Shown here piece by piece: positions 1 through 7,160 of a stretch of DNA of 64,000 nucleotides. Under the pieces are notes generated by a model. The model was not told the origin of the DNA, did not search any database, and was given only the letters and a program-made list of their open reading frames with translations. This DNA is from an uncultured Bizionia sp. (GTDB lineage: Bacteria > Bacteroidota > Bacteroidia > Flavobacteriales > Flavobacteriaceae): NCBI GenBank assembly GCA_947496215.1, contig CANMCF010000007.1, forward strand, positions 124,001 to 188,000, written 5' to 3'. The position numbers and the translations under genes were made by a program. The stretch's first letter is position 1, and every line of letters begins with the position of its first letter.

Positions 1-1002
1 GAGAAAAATCACATCAAAAAGGATTACTATTTGGAGTTGATCAATCAGATCAAGATAAAATCCAATCTGGACATTACAGAAAAAAGACTGCCACAAGATG
101 GAAGGATAGAGTACGAGGATTTCGACATAAGGGTTTCCATTTTGCCAACCCATCACGGCGAAAAAGTGGTCATGAGGATTCTTGGTAGAGATGCATCCCA
201 TTTGGACATAACCCAATTGGGTTTTGAAAAGGAAGAGTTGTCGTTGTATTTGGAGGCTGTTAAAAAAACGAATGGCATCGTATTGATAAGTGGTCCAACG
301 GGATCGGGTAAGACAACGACACTATATGGTACGCTAAAATATCTCAATGACATAAAGAGGAACATCGTAACGGTGGAAGATCCCATAGAATATACATTGA
401 AAGGGATCAATCAAGTACAATTGAAAGAAGACATCGGTTTGACGTTTTCATCTGCATTGCGCTCTTTCTTGAGACAAGATCCAGACATTATAATGTTGGG
501 AGAAATCAGGGATGGAGAAACAGCACAAATGGCAATTAGGGCATCTTTGACCGGTCATTTGGTTTTATCCACTATACATACGAATTCTGCAACAGGAACC
601 ATCTCCAGACTAGTAGATATGGGAGTACCTTCTTTCTTAATAGCAGAAACAATAAACATATCGGTGGCACAACGCTTGGTAAGAACCTTATGCAGTACCT
701 GTAAGCAGGAAGCTGTTTTCAATGAGGAGGATTTACCACATTCGTTTAAAATGCCAAATCAGATTGAAACACATTTTGTAGCAGAAGGTTGCGATGTATG
801 TTACCATACAGGATATAGAGGTAGACGTGCCATCTATGAGATATTGCCAATAAACAAAGATGTGGCAGATGCCATAAAGAAGAATACTTTGGAACAAACA
901 AATTTTATTAACAACAATAGACTTTCAGACAAGGCTTTCGATTTGCTATCGAAGGGTTTGACTTCTTTGGACGAAATCTATCCAATGCTTATAAATTCAT
1001 AA
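1..1002 (+). CDS. gspE: GspE/PilB-type secretion ATPase, 5' partial
   Basis: Hexameric AAA-type ATPase of the type II secretion / type IV pilus superfamily, acting on the cytoplasmic face of the inner membrane to drive pseudopilus assembly. The frame is open from base 1, so the N-terminal domain lies outside the window; the TTG at 31 is not the true start. Visible motifs are the SNLDI-EKRLPQDGR segment typical of GspE, Walker A (GPTGSGKTT, about 292-318), the Asp box and Walker B (LGEIRD, about 502-519), a conserved HTN, and a zinc-type tetracysteine (CSTC and CDVC, about 694-801) followed by GYRGRRAIYE. It is the first visible gene of a six-gene packed operon; the next gene starts 6 bases downstream. 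GspE versus PilB cannot be separated from this sequence alone. Confidence 0.95.
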   Translation, partial: EKNHIKKDYYLELINQIKIKSNLDITEKRLPQDGRIEYEDFDIRVSILPTHHGEKVVMRILGRDASHLDITQLGFEKEELSLYLEAVKKTNGIVLISGPTGSGKTTTLYGTLKYLNDIKRNIVTVEDPIEYTLKGINQVQLKEDIGLTFSSALRSFLRQDPDIIMLGEIRDGETAQMAIRASLTGHLVLSTIHTNSATGTISRLVDMGVPSFLIAETINISVAQRLVRTLCSTCKQEAVFNEEDLPHSFKMPNQIETHFVAEGCDVCYHTGYRGRRAIYEILPINKDVADAIKKNTLEQTNFINNNRLSDKAFDLLSKGLTSLDEIYPMLINS

Positions 1003-1008
1003 AAAAAA

Positions 1009-2934
1009 ATGCCCTACAAGTACATATTGACAACCGTTTTTATTTGTTTTCTCAGTTTAGGACATTCACAGTCCAATACAGTGGATTTTCAAAATGAATT
1101 GGAAGAACTTTCCAAAACAAAAGAAGGGCTCAATGATGCCATTAGAATCGATTTAACAGGATTGACTCTCTATGATTTCATTGGTACTTTGGCTGGCGAA
1201 CACAAACTAAACGTGAGTGTGGATTCGCAATTAAATCAGATGGTAACTGGAAATTTTTTCGATATTCCAATAAAGGAAGTCTTCTTGTTTTTGGTCAAAA
1301 AGCATGACTTGGAAGCAAGTATCTCCAATACCATTATTGTTTTCAACAAGAAAAAAGAAGAAGTTGTTGTTGAAAAACCGAAACCACTGAAGGCAATAGA
1401 TGTCAGCTTTAACAAACAAAATCAATTTTTATCGGTTAAATTGAAAAACGATTCCTTGCCAAGGGTTGCGCAAGCCATAACGGATGCTTCCATGCGAAAT
1501 GTGGTTTTGGCTCCAAACGTAAAGGCAGAAAAAGTGTCTGCTTACATTTTAAACAGACCTTTTGACCAAGTCATGGAAATGATTGCAAAGTCCAATGACT
1601 TGGTATTGACCAAAGATGAAAACGAAAATTACTTTTTGGAAAAGGACACTACAACAAAAGAAGATCCAAAAAAAGCGTCAAGTTCCAGAAGAGGAGTTCG
1701 AAAGGGTAAGAAGGGGAACAGTTATGCCAAAGGTGAATCCGGGAGTTTTGTAATAGAAATAAGCGAACAAGGATTTTTGAATGTGAAGGCTTTTGAAGCT
1801 GATGCCGCAGATATGTTGACGGAAGCAGCAGAAAAACTACATATAAACTTCTTTATGTACAACACACCAGAAGGAGTCAATACGACTTTGGTAGCCAATG
1901 GAATAACATTCGACAACTTACTGAATCATTTGTTTAAAGGCGAGAAATACACGTACAAGAAAACAGAGGATTTATATTTAATAGGGGAGCATAAGACAGA
2001 GGGATTGAGAACAACCGAGTTGATACAGTTGGAAAATAGGTCAATAGAATCCGTTCAGGCATCTTTGCCGAAATCGGTAATAGAGAACTTGGAAGTAAAA
2101 GAATTTTTGGAGTTAAATGGTTTTGTGGTAGCAGGATCCAAAAATCACATTCAAGAATTCAAAGACTACATTCGTGAGATAGATCGTGTCGTACCAGTAA
2201 TTCAAATAGAAGTCATAATTGTTCAGTATCAAAAATCGTATGAAATACAAACAGGATTGCAGGCAGGGATAGACAATCAACAACGTACGACATCTGGAGT
2301 GTTGTTTCCTACAAGCGATGTCGCTCTAAATTCTACGTCAGTCAACAATTTGATAGATGCCTTCAATGGGTTGGGAATCGTGAAACTTGGGAAGGTTACG
2401 AAAAACTTCTATTTGAATTTGAAAGCATTGGAAAACAATTCATTGATCAAATTATCGTCGACACCTCGATTGGTAACGCTCAATGGTCACGAAGCCAATT
2501 CTTCCATTGGTGAAACGAATTATTATTTCGAACAGAACAACCAATTGATCAATAGAGGAGTCAATGACAATATTTTGCAAAGTGGTACTTGGAAATCCAC
2601 AGAAGCCAATCTAAGCATCAATATAACTCCTTATGTGTCCAAAGACGAAAATGTGACGTTGACCATTGGAGTTGAAAAAAGTTCTTTCTTGGCGCGTGCT
2701 GGAGAAAATGCACCTCCAGGGAAGGCTACACAAAAGTTTGAGTCCATGGTGCGTGTAAAAAACAATGAAATGGTGTTGTTGGGAGGTCTTGATGAATTGG
2801 AAAATGAAAATTCTGGAACAGGAACGCCCTTCTTTTCTCGAATACCCGTAATAAAATGGTTTTTCAGTAGCCGGAAAAAACGAAAGGACAAATCTAAACT
2901 CCATATATTCATCAAACCAACGGTAACGTATTAA
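1009..2934 (+). CDS. gspD: Secretin (GspD/PilQ-like outer-membrane channel)
   Basis: Outer-membrane multimeric channel of a type II secretion or pilus-like system. The 641-residue protein has a signal peptide (about 1-21, ending GHSQ). An STN/N0-like domain lies at about 45-115, a second ring-like domain at about 130-215, and a basic Ser/Lys/Arg-rich linker near 223-243. The C-terminal secretin domain runs from about 395 to the end. It is recognisable by VPVIQIEVIIVQ, the SSTPRLVTLNG segment, GETNYY, and a terminal LLGGL ... FFSSRKK pattern close to the end. Length is normal for the family. The stop overlaps the next start (TAATG), indicating translational coupling. No pilotin-binding S-domain is obvious. 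Confidence 0.92.
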   Translation: MPYKYILTTVFICFLSLGHSQSNTVDFQNELEELSKTKEGLNDAIRIDLTGLTLYDFIGTLAGEHKLNVSVDSQLNQMVTGNFFDIPIKEVFLFLVKKHDLEASISNTIIVFNKKKEEVVVEKPKPLKAIDVSFNKQNQFLSVKLKNDSLPRVAQAITDASMRNVVLAPNVKAEKVSAYILNRPFDQVMEMIAKSNDLVLTKDENENYFLEKDTTTKEDPKKASSSRRGVRKGKKGNSYAKGESGSFVIEISEQGFLNVKAFEADAADMLTEAAEKLHINFFMYNTPEGVNTTLVANGITFDNLLNHLFKGEKYTYKKTEDLYLIGEHKTEGLRTTELIQLENRSIESVQASLPKSVIENLEVKEFLELNGFVVAGSKNHIQEFKDYIREIDRVVPVIQIEVIIVQYQKSYEIQTGLQAGIDNQQRTTSGVLFPTSDVALNSTSVNNLIDAFNGLGIVKLGKVTKNFYLNLKALENNSLIKLSSTPRLVTLNGHEANSSIGETNYYFEQNNQLINRGVNDNILQSGTWKSTEANLSINITPYVSKDENVTLTIGVEKSSFLARAGENAPPGKATQKFESMVRVKNNEMVLLGGLDELENENSGTGTPFFSRIPVIKWFFSSRKKRKDKSKLHIFIKPTVTY

Positions 2935-4118
2935 TGCTAGACAAGATCAAAGACATATTAAGTTTGGAGCGAAGGTTTTACGTTATAGGAGTTTCCAATG
3001 ATGGAGGGGCCTTGAGTTATTCGTTGCTTACGATAGAGTTTAAGGAAGAAGAACTCAATATACTAGATCGTCATGAGTCCAATGCAATAGATGAAGGCTT
3101 GTTGGATAAATTGGCAAAGGATTACCCAGTGTTGTTGTATGTGGAGGGAGACAATGTCATAAACAAGGTAGTTGACAATACCGTTGGTTATAGAAAGAAC
3201 TTGATTTTCAAGGCCACTCCAGATGATTTTTATTTTTATGAGTACCATCAAGACGGTAAGGTATATGCTTCTGTCACTAGAAAAAGCAATATCGACGCAT
3301 ATGTAAAAGTCATTGAAGATTTAAACCTATTTGTTCTTGATATCGCCTTTGGTCCATTTGCAATGGCGAATCTATTGCCATTGACAAAGGAGTTTTCTGT
3401 AATGCAATCCAAACAACATGAATTGGAATTGTCAGCGGGAAGTATAGTGACCTTCAAGAATAAGAAAGCGTCCAATGGAATTTATACGATCAATGATGAA
3501 ACATTAGCAGAAGCTGAAATACCGTTACTGGCAACATTTTTCAATTATAAATTGCCCAGCGAAACCATTGAAGCGGATATCAAGGATTTTAGTACGAACA
3601 AATCAGAATTGAAGTTCAAAAAATGGTTTAAAGTAGCAGGTGTTCTTGCACTTGCGTTTATGATGCTATCATTGTTTGTCAGCCATTATCTAAATGACCA
3701 TTATCAAGAGCAATTGACCTTAAAAGAAGAAAGTTACATCAGTTCCCAAGTAATGACGGCTGAGATAGACAGGTTGAGAGAAGAAGTTGCGTTAAAGGAA
3801 AAAATCCTTTTGGACAATAGGATGAACAACAATAATTTCATAACAAAATACATTTCCGAAATAAGCAATTCGGTACCAGGAGACATTACTTTGAAAACCA
3901 TTTCCGTCTTTCCGGAAACAAAGAAGATCAGGCCAAACGAAAAGATAGGTTTTCAGTCCAATACCATTGTCATTGAAGGAGAGGCATTCAGAGACGATAC
4001 ATTCAATACATGGGTAAAGCAATTGAAGAACCGAGAGTGGATAACTGCATTCGAGATTACCGAATACAATCAATCCGATAAAAAAACGAATACTTTTAAA
4101 ATAGAAACCAAGATATAG
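2934..4118 (+). CDS. PilM/PilN (GspL)-like inner-membrane assembly protein
   Basis: 394-residue bitopic protein. A cytoplasmic N-terminal part of about 230 residues is followed by one membrane helix (about 232-252), a short coiled coil and a periplasmic PilN/GspL-like domain. This architecture matches GspL, or PilM fused to PilN, the platform that links the ATPase to the periplasmic components. The assignment rests mainly on topology and position between secretin and a PilO-like gene; sequence identity to named families is not obvious by eye. The start overlaps the secretin stop, and the stop directly abuts the next start. Confidence 0.7.
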   Translation: MLDKIKDILSLERRFYVIGVSNDGGALSYSLLTIEFKEEELNILDRHESNAIDEGLLDKLAKDYPVLLYVEGDNVINKVVDNTVGYRKNLIFKATPDDFYFYEYHQDGKVYASVTRKSNIDAYVKVIEDLNLFVLDIAFGPFAMANLLPLTKEFSVMQSKQHELELSAGSIVTFKNKKASNGIYTINDETLAEAEIPLLATFFNYKLPSETIEADIKDFSTNKSELKFKKWFKVAGVLALAFMMLSLFVSHYLNDHYQEQLTLKEESYISSQVMTAEIDRLREEVALKEKILLDNRMNNNNFITKYISEISNSVPGDITLKTISVFPETKKIRPNEKIGFQSNTIVIEGEAFRDDTFNTWVKQLKNREWITAFEITEYNQSDKKTNTFKIETKI

Positions 4119-4646
4119 GTGTTTAGCAACTTAACATACAAGCAAAGGTTTTTTGCCGTGATCATAGGGTTTGTTTTCGTGTTTACCGCAGCTTACAAAC
4201 GAAAGATGAGCCATACCTTGGATTCAAAGCGAAAATTGGATTTGGTTGAAGAGAAACTGGCCAACACCAATCAATCGAACGATGAGCTGTTCGGTTTGCA
4301 AAACGAGGTGAAAAGGTTGGACAACATCATTGGAGGGAATAATCTAAAGCCAGAATTGGTGCAACCCAATATTTTGGACTTCATAACAAAACAAGATATG
4401 GAAACCAATGTGGTGTCCATAGAAGATGTACATCTGTACCTTGATTCGGAATTCAAGATATATTCGAATCAAATAATCGTGGAAGGTACTTTCAACAATT
4501 TGGTGAGATTGTTGTATGACATAGAAAAACAATACAAGGAATCCAGAATAGTCAGTACAAGACTATATTCAAAGAAGAACTATCAAACCAATACGACAAA
4601 ACTGTATTTAAAAATAATATTGCAGAATTATGAAAAGAATAAATAG
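4119..4646 (+). CDS. PilO/GspM-like inner-membrane protein
   Basis: 175-residue protein with a short cytoplasmic N-terminus, one membrane helix at about 10-28 (FFAVIIGFVFVF), a coiled coil at about 35-70 and a small alpha/beta periplasmic domain, the layout of PilO or GspM. The start is GTG at 4119, directly after the previous stop. It is preferred to the next ATG at 4207 because the later start would remove the membrane helix. The 3' end overlaps the lipoprotein gene by 17 bases. The inferred role is to pair with the preceding protein in the inner-membrane platform. Assignment is by topology and context. Confidence 0.65.
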   Translation: MFSNLTYKQRFFAVIIGFVFVFTAAYKRKMSHTLDSKRKLDLVEEKLANTNQSNDELFGLQNEVKRLDNIIGGNNLKPELVQPNILDFITKQDMETNVVSIEDVHLYLDSEFKIYSNQIIVEGTFNNLVRLLYDIEKQYKESRIVSTRLYSKKNYQTNTTKLYLKIILQNYEKNK

Positions 4647-5604
4647 GGCTATAGCCATTTTCGCCTTCCTATCCGCAACATATGCTTGCGACGACATCAT
4701 AGAAGAAGACATTAGCAATGATGCGGTACAGATCATAGCTCCAACGGAAGGATTTACAATAGAGGGAAATGCAGTGAATTTCTCATGGGTGGAGCTTGAT
4801 GGTGCAGATAATTACAGAATTCAAATATCCAATGAGGTCCAAACGGTCATTTTGGATTCGTTGGTGACGGGAACGACTTTCAATTATCCAATTAACCCTG
4901 GGGATTATGAATGGAGAATAAAAGGAGTGAACTTTGCCTATGAAACTCCTTATACCTTTCCAAGTGGTTTTTCTGTGGAGCCATCCAACGTACTGACAAA
5001 TCAAAATCTGGTATTGCTGTTGCCAAGCGATAACATTTATACAAATAACGACACTTTTACGTTTACTTGGACACCTATAGTAACAGCGGACACCTATACT
5101 TTTGAATTGGTGAAGAACGATGGGGGAGAGCAAGTGGTGACTGGTTTTCCAGTAACAGACATTGCAGAAGGTACCTATGCCATTGCGGATGCTTCCATAT
5201 TTGACGTCGATGCAGAATACATTTGGAAGGTAAAAGCATTGAATGTGGAAACAACAACAGAAACGGAATATTCCGAGCGCTCAATATTCATTGACAGAGT
5301 TGCACCAAATCAACCAAGCTTGCAAGAGCCAGCAGATATGGAAGAAATTTCAGATTTTTCTGTGACCTTCAATTGGACGAATGGTACGGATACGGGGAAT
5401 TTGACGACGGCAATTACCAACACGATTGAAATAGATGACGATATGGATTTTGGTTCAATACTGGAGACTTCAAATACGACGGAGAATTCACATCAGTTTA
5501 CCTTTGGTTCTACGGGAACTTACTATTGGAGAGTCAAGGCGACAGATGCAGCAAATAACGTAAGTGACTATAGTACGGTAAGGTCTGTAGAAATCATTCA
5601 GTAA
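4630..5604 (+). CDS. FN3-repeat lipoprotein inside secretion operon
   Basis: 324-residue lipoprotein with a type II signal peptide and lipobox ending at Cys20 (ATYAC). Residues after the Cys are strongly acidic (CDDIIEED), as in signals that send Bacteroidota lipoproteins to the cell surface. The remainder looks like three fibronectin type III-like beta sandwiches at about 37-117, 125-222 and 227-324, with repeated W-V/YRIQ and YYWRVKA-type strands. It overlaps the upstream PilO-like gene by 17 bases and abuts the next gene without a gap, so it is part of the secretion operon. A pilotin-like, substrate-binding or adhesive role is possible; no classical GspS or PilF similarity is visible. Its presence here is unusual compared with proteobacterial operons. 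Confidence 0.85.
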   Translation: MKRINRAIAIFAFLSATYACDDIIEEDISNDAVQIIAPTEGFTIEGNAVNFSWVELDGADNYRIQISNEVQTVILDSLVTGTTFNYPINPGDYEWRIKGVNFAYETPYTFPSGFSVEPSNVLTNQNLVLLLPSDNIYTNNDTFTFTWTPIVTADTYTFELVKNDGGEQVVTGFPVTDIAEGTYAIADASIFDVDAEYIWKVKALNVETTTETEYSERSIFIDRVAPNQPSLQEPADMEEISDFSVTFNWTNGTDTGNLTTAITNTIEIDDDMDFGSILETSNTTENSHQFTFGSTGTYYWRVKATDAANNVSDYSTVRSVEIIQ

Positions 5605-6090
5605 ATGAACAAGAGATATTTAAATGGCATCTTGATTGTTTTCCTCATAGCGATATGGGGAAGTGTGATCTATAAGTACTTTGTTAAGAAAACTGTGGTC
5701 ATACCAGAGAACAAGGTCCATAGGGCTATAAATTCCAATATGGACCACACCATCGAAAAAGATACGTTTACACTCTCATTGAATGATAGAGATCCTTTTA
5801 AGGCCTCCAGAAAAAAAACATACCAATCAAAAGGACGACAACAATCCAAAGTAACAAACAAGGTGAAAAATAATAAGCCAATCAAAAGTTTGGTTTGGCC
5901 AAGAATAGAGTATTATGGCTTTGTGAAAAGAGAACAAAACAAAACAAAGAAGGCTTTTATTAAAGTCAACGGAAAAGTGCATAGGAAAAGAGAAAGGGAA
6001 ATGATTGACGAGTTGAAAATAGTGAATATATATGGAGATTCCATCATAGTATCTCTCAACAGCGACAATAAGACCATCAAAAGAAAATAG
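5605..6090 (+). CDS. PilP/GspC-like periplasmic protein
   Basis: 161-residue protein with an N-terminal membrane anchor (about 8-26), a basic low-complexity linker and a small C-terminal beta domain. The motif RDPFKAS, then WPRIEYYGFVKR and KAFIKVNGKVH..., ending with DSIIVSL, resembles the homology region of GspC or PilP that contacts the secretin N0 domain. It starts directly after the stop of the lipoprotein gene and is the last gene of the operon, since a strong hairpin follows. Assignment is by short motif and context, so moderate. Confidence 0.65.
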   Translation: MNKRYLNGILIVFLIAIWGSVIYKYFVKKTVVIPENKVHRAINSNMDHTIEKDTFTLSLNDRDPFKASRKKTYQSKGRQQSKVTNKVKNNKPIKSLVWPRIEYYGFVKREQNKTKKAFIKVNGKVHRKREREMIDELKIVNIYGDSIIVSLNSDNKTIKRK

Positions 6091-6091
6091 G

Positions 6092-6168
6092 GGTGTTGGA
6101 AGTGTAGTCCCAATTAGAAGTCAAGTTTTCAATGACCCCAATAGCTCTGTGTTGGTGGTCCACCAACA
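6092..6168 (+). pseudogene. Remnant of C-terminal dockerin-like module
   Basis: Directly after the secretion operon, reading the frame of 6113 gives IRSQVFNDPNSSV. Adding one missing T at about 6152 lets the reading continue as FGGPPT. The same string (IRSQVFNDPDNSVFGGPPT) is found near 24690 in a broken gene and near 32410 in the intact M43 protease. No start codon or upstream part of the module is present, so this is a short frameshifted gene fragment, not a coding region. Confidence 0.7.
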
Positions 6169-6183
6169 CAGAGCTATTGTTTT
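6139..6183 (+). terminator. Perfect 20-bp hairpin after secretion operon
   Basis: Inverted repeat with arms 6139-6158 and 6160-6179, perfectly complementary over 20 bp around a single central T, followed by TTTT. It probably ends transcription of the operon. It is built from the GGPP-encoding part of the module remnant. Confidence 0.7.
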
Positions 6184-6338
6184 AAGGAGCAAATGTGTTT
6201 TTATAGATTTTGAATGAAAAATTCGAGTTCGACGCCTTTTTCGACTCCCATTTTTTTTCGAATATGACATCTGTATTGGTATAATTTGCCTCAAGTATCT
6301 CCAAGTCAATTGATGAAAAAAGTAAAATGACATCATAA

Positions 6339-6386
6339 TTTAAAACAGAAAAGCAATACTAACTAGTATTGCTTTTCTGTTTTAAA
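6339..6386. terminator. Bidirectional terminator hairpin
   Basis: 22-bp perfect arms (6339-6360 and 6365-6386) around an AACT loop, with A and T runs at the two ends. The stop codon of the minus-strand GT2 gene (6363-6365) sits across the loop. It separates the secretion operon from the glycan island. Confidence 0.75.
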
Positions 6387-7118
6387 CAAATTGCATTTAA
6401 GAATCTTTTTTTGATGCAAAAAGTACTGAATAGAAGTTTTTATAACGCCTGATCCATAAGTCATACTTCGTTTAAAGTTTATAGAAGAACTTTCAGGCGT
6501 GTATTTGGTAGGACAAGTAATTTCTGCAATTTCATAACCTTTATTAAAAAGTTGACATAGTATCTGATTATCAAAAATGAAATCATCGGAATTCTGTGTA
6601 TAATTAATGGCTTCTAAAGCATCTGAAGAAAAAGCGCGGTAACCACTATGGTATTCAGATAATTTTTGGCCAATTAGTATATTCTGAAAGAGCGTTAAAA
6701 ACCTATTAGCTATGTATTTATACAAAGGCATTCCTCCTTTAAAAGCACCATTCCCTAAAATTCTAGAACCGATAACTACGGGATACGCATCATTAGCAAT
6801 TAAATAGCTCATTGAGTGGATTAGTTTAGGAGTGTACTGATAATCTGGATGCAACATAATTACGATATCAGCGCCTAATGCTAGAGCTTTTTCGTAGCAG
6901 CTTTTTTGGTTGGCACCATACCCTTTATTGATATCATGTTTAACAATATGTTTAATTCCTAACTCAACTGCAACTTCAATGGTGTTGTCATAACTATTAT
7001 CATCAACCAATACCACATCATCAACAATGTCAAAAGGAACTTCATTATACGTTTTTCGTAAAGTATGGGCTGCATTATATGCAGGCAGGACAATAATTAT
7101 TTTCTTATTTTTGATCAC
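6363..7118 (-). CDS. Family 2 glycosyltransferase (DPM1-like)
   Basis: 251-residue GT-A fold glycosyltransferase. The N-terminus has IIVLPAYNAA, then the nucleotide-binding acidic strand VVLVDDNS-DNT, an NKGYGANQKSCYEKAL segment, an HPDYQY acidic motif at the DxD position and GSR...G. These fit GT2 enzymes of the dolichyl/undecaprenyl-phosphate sugar transferase type, which use a nucleotide sugar in the cytoplasm and often make lipid-linked donors for GT-C enzymes. No C-terminal membrane helices are visible. It is divergent from the TMTC-like gene with 42 bases between them. The donor sugar and acceptor cannot be read from sequence. Confidence 0.88.
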   Translation of the reverse strand: MIKNKKIIIVLPAYNAAHTLRKTYNEVPFDIVDDVVLVDDNSYDNTIEVAVELGIKHIVKHDINKGYGANQKSCYEKALALGADIVIMLHPDYQYTPKLIHSMSYLIANDAYPVVIGSRILGNGAFKGGMPLYKYIANRFLTLFQNILIGQKLSEYHSGYRAFSSDALEAINYTQNSDDFIFDNQILCQLFNKGYEIAEITCPTKYTPESSSINFKRSMTYGSGVIKTSIQYFLHQKKILKCNLFKTEKQY

Positions 7119-7134
7119 TAACTATTATTTCAAT

Positions 7135-7152
7135 AATCGAATGTATTCGATT
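7135..7152. promoter_or_regulatory. Palindrome between divergent glycan genes
   Basis: AATCGAAT, a 2-base spacer, then ATTCGATT: perfect 8-bp arms in the only 42 bases separating two divergent genes. It could be an operator for a dimeric regulator. No second copy was noticed in the window. Confidence 0.35.
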
Positions 7153-7160
7153 TCCAGCAT

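Noticed and set aside
31-1002. TTG at 31 as the start of the GspE gene
   Set aside because: The frame is open from base 1 with family-like sequence before it; the real N-terminus is outside the window.
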